This document shows, one piece after another, positions 5,872-7,033 of a stretch of 7,033 nt of DNA; positions within the stretch are counted from its first letter, which is position 1; each line of letters opens with the position of its first letter. Source of the DNA: Prevotellaceae bacterium (GTDB lineage: Bacteria > Bacteroidota > Bacteroidia > Bacteroidales > UBA932). The notes beneath the pieces were generated by a model. The model saw only the letters and a list, made by a program, of their open reading frames with translations, was not told the DNA's origin and ran no database searches. Location of the stretch: positions 1-7,033 of the forward strand of contig JAIRLF010000082.1 in NCBI GenBank assembly GCA_031259655.1, given 5' to 3'. Both the position numbers and the translations under genes were made by a program.

Positions 5872-6999
5872 TTAGCGTAAGTATACTGCCTTGTACCACG
5901 ACGTTAGAACGTATGCGTTGTCGAGACTCTGGCGTTGTCCCGGAATATAACAGTTCAATCCGCAACTTCGTTCGATTTCGAACTCATTGAGTATCGAAGG
6001 AGTATGGTCTTCAAAAATCACTGTCGAGGAGAGAAGATTACGTAAAGTCTGCAATTCGGAATCATTTCCGGCGATGCACTCCATGAAATCCAGGAAGTCG
6101 AAAAACAGCGTTATCTTTTCCGAATCATACTTTTGGATTTGCGATATGTCGAGGTTTTCGATATTGTTTTTGTACTTCTGCATCAGGCTTTTCGATACTG
6201 TTGCGAGTTCGTCCAGATTTGCGGTTTTCACCACCGACAACGCCGCCGTCTGCATCTCAAGATTGGCATAAGACCTGTACAGTTCCATAAACTTCCGGCA
6301 TACGGATTCAAGGTCTGCATTTTCCATAAACAGATATTCGAGAATATCGTCATAAGGAAAGCCGCCTGCAAGAATTTCGGTTACCGAAGCAACAATATAA
6401 TCGGTATTATATTTCAGTTCGTATGCCGTTTCGACGCCCATCATATCGCATGCGTCGAAAATAAAAAAGTCGTATTTTCCCTGCAATTCGGCAAGTTCCG
6501 TTATGTTCATCGACTCGCCGTTGTCGTCTCCGAAAGATCTGGTGACGCTCGAAGACGTCGCAGGAAGCCAACCGTTAGCATGAGACCAAAAAATTAATCC
6601 GTACGATTTTGCGGGATACATGTTTTTAATATCGGTAAGCACCTGTTCCATAACTTCCGGCGAACTCGAATTTTGTTCGGAATATTTCATTACTTCTTTG
6701 GAAACAACTGAGTTAGTCCGGTCGGAAGATATTTTCAATATATATGGAGCTTCTTGCTTTTGGTCGACATACACAATCAAATCGCCATCGAAACTGTCTT
6801 TCCAGCCGCGTTCCATTTCGTTAATGTCAGGGTCGACATAAGAGTTTAACGTATTATCTCCAACCATATACACAATGACCGTCCTTGTCTTCAACGGAGG
6901 TTGATACTCTTTTTTATAGCATGAAGAAAACAAACTCATGAAACAAAACAGACTCGCGAACCCGAGATATTTTAGTAGACAAAATTTTATATTACACAT
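5872..6999 (-). CDS. clostripain-family (peptidase C11) lipoprotein
   Basis: Predicted secreted cysteine protease anchored as a lipoprotein. The 375 residues begin with a hydrophobic signal (about 5-26) ending in LFSSC, with C27 as the likely lipidated residue. A C11-type catalytic domain follows. VIVYMVGDNTLNSY (41-54) is the usual first strand. YGLIFWSHANGW (133-144) carries the catalytic His, H140. FFIFDACDMMGVE (178-190) carries the nucleophile, C184. A conserved-looking GGFPYDDI segment (212-219) and a C-terminal CGLNCYIP strand (346-353) complete the fold. Clostripain relatives usually cleave after Arg or Lys; the specificity here is inferred only. The ATG at 6997-6999 gives a full signal peptide, and the next Met (21) would destroy it. 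Only 34 upstream bases are visible, and they show no convincing promoter. It directly precedes sbcD, with no functional link known to me. Confidence 0.88.
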   Translation of the reverse strand: MCNIKFCLLKYLGFASLFCFMSLFSSCYKKEYQPPLKTRTVIVYMVGDNTLNSYVDPDINEMERGWKDSFDGDLIVYVDQKQEAPYILKISSDRTNSVVSKEVMKYSEQNSSSPEVMEQVLTDIKNMYPAKSYGLIFWSHANGWLPATSSSVTRSFGDDNGESMNITELAELQGKYDFFIFDACDMMGVETAYELKYNTDYIVASVTEILAGGFPYDDILEYLFMENADLESVCRKFMELYRSYANLEMQTAALSVVKTANLDELATVSKSLMQKYKNNIENLDISQIQKYDSEKITLFFDFLDFMECIAGNDSELQTLRNLLSSTVIFEDHTPSILNEFEIERSCGLNCYIPGQRQSLDNAYVLTSWYKAVYLR

Positions 7000-7033
7000 T
7001 TTTATTCTTAAAAATTACAATTTCCCGCAAAAA

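Noticed and set aside
6133..6597. 154-aa plus-strand ORF inside the clostripain-like gene
   Set aside because: It is antisense to a gene with catalytic His and Cys motifs and a lipobox, and its composition is rich in Arg, His, Phe and Val with no recognisable motif.

Overview
The window looks like a chromosomal segment of a Bacteroidota bacterium, most likely order Bacteroidales. Two intergenic regions carry the Bacteroides-type -7 promoter core TAnnTTTG (both as TATCTTTGCA), Shine-Dalgarno sequences are weak, and the gene families fit: a TSP3-repeat/OmpA-like envelope protein, a clostripain-family (C11) lipoprotein and an Fe-S RlmD-type rRNA methyltransferase. I see no mobile element, integrase, CRISPR array, tRNA or rRNA.

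Left part, plus strand (1-2781): the 3' end of an unidentified CDS, a 41-codon ORF with a signal-peptide-like N-terminus, then rlmD (23S rRNA m5U methyltransferase). These three are chained by two ATGA stop/start overlaps, so they may be translationally coupled. After rlmD a promoter (1665-1672) drives a secreted protein with three 27-residue calcium-binding TSP3 repeats, a charged helical linker and a divergent OmpA-like domain. In that domain the usual peptidoglycan-binding Asp is replaced by Asn.

Middle (2782-4628): a convergent junction, then a 443-aa minus-strand protein that I do not recognise, with its own promoter (4281-4288) and a GTG start. Upstream of it is a 405-base gap. The gap holds AT-rich direct repeats, a strong plus-strand intrinsic terminator with no visible plus-strand gene in front of it, and a second hairpin just after sbcD.

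Right part, minus strand (4629-6999): a clostripain-family lipoprotein gene followed 13 bases later by sbcD (Mre11-family nuclease subunit), a likely two-gene transcript ending at the 4578-4616 hairpin. sbcC is not next to sbcD on the downstream side. Most of the window is housekeeping and envelope biology. I found no convincing new defence or mobile system. The points most worth a second look are the unknown 443-aa protein, the orphan terminator, the altered OmpA-like site and the protease-sbcD pairing.
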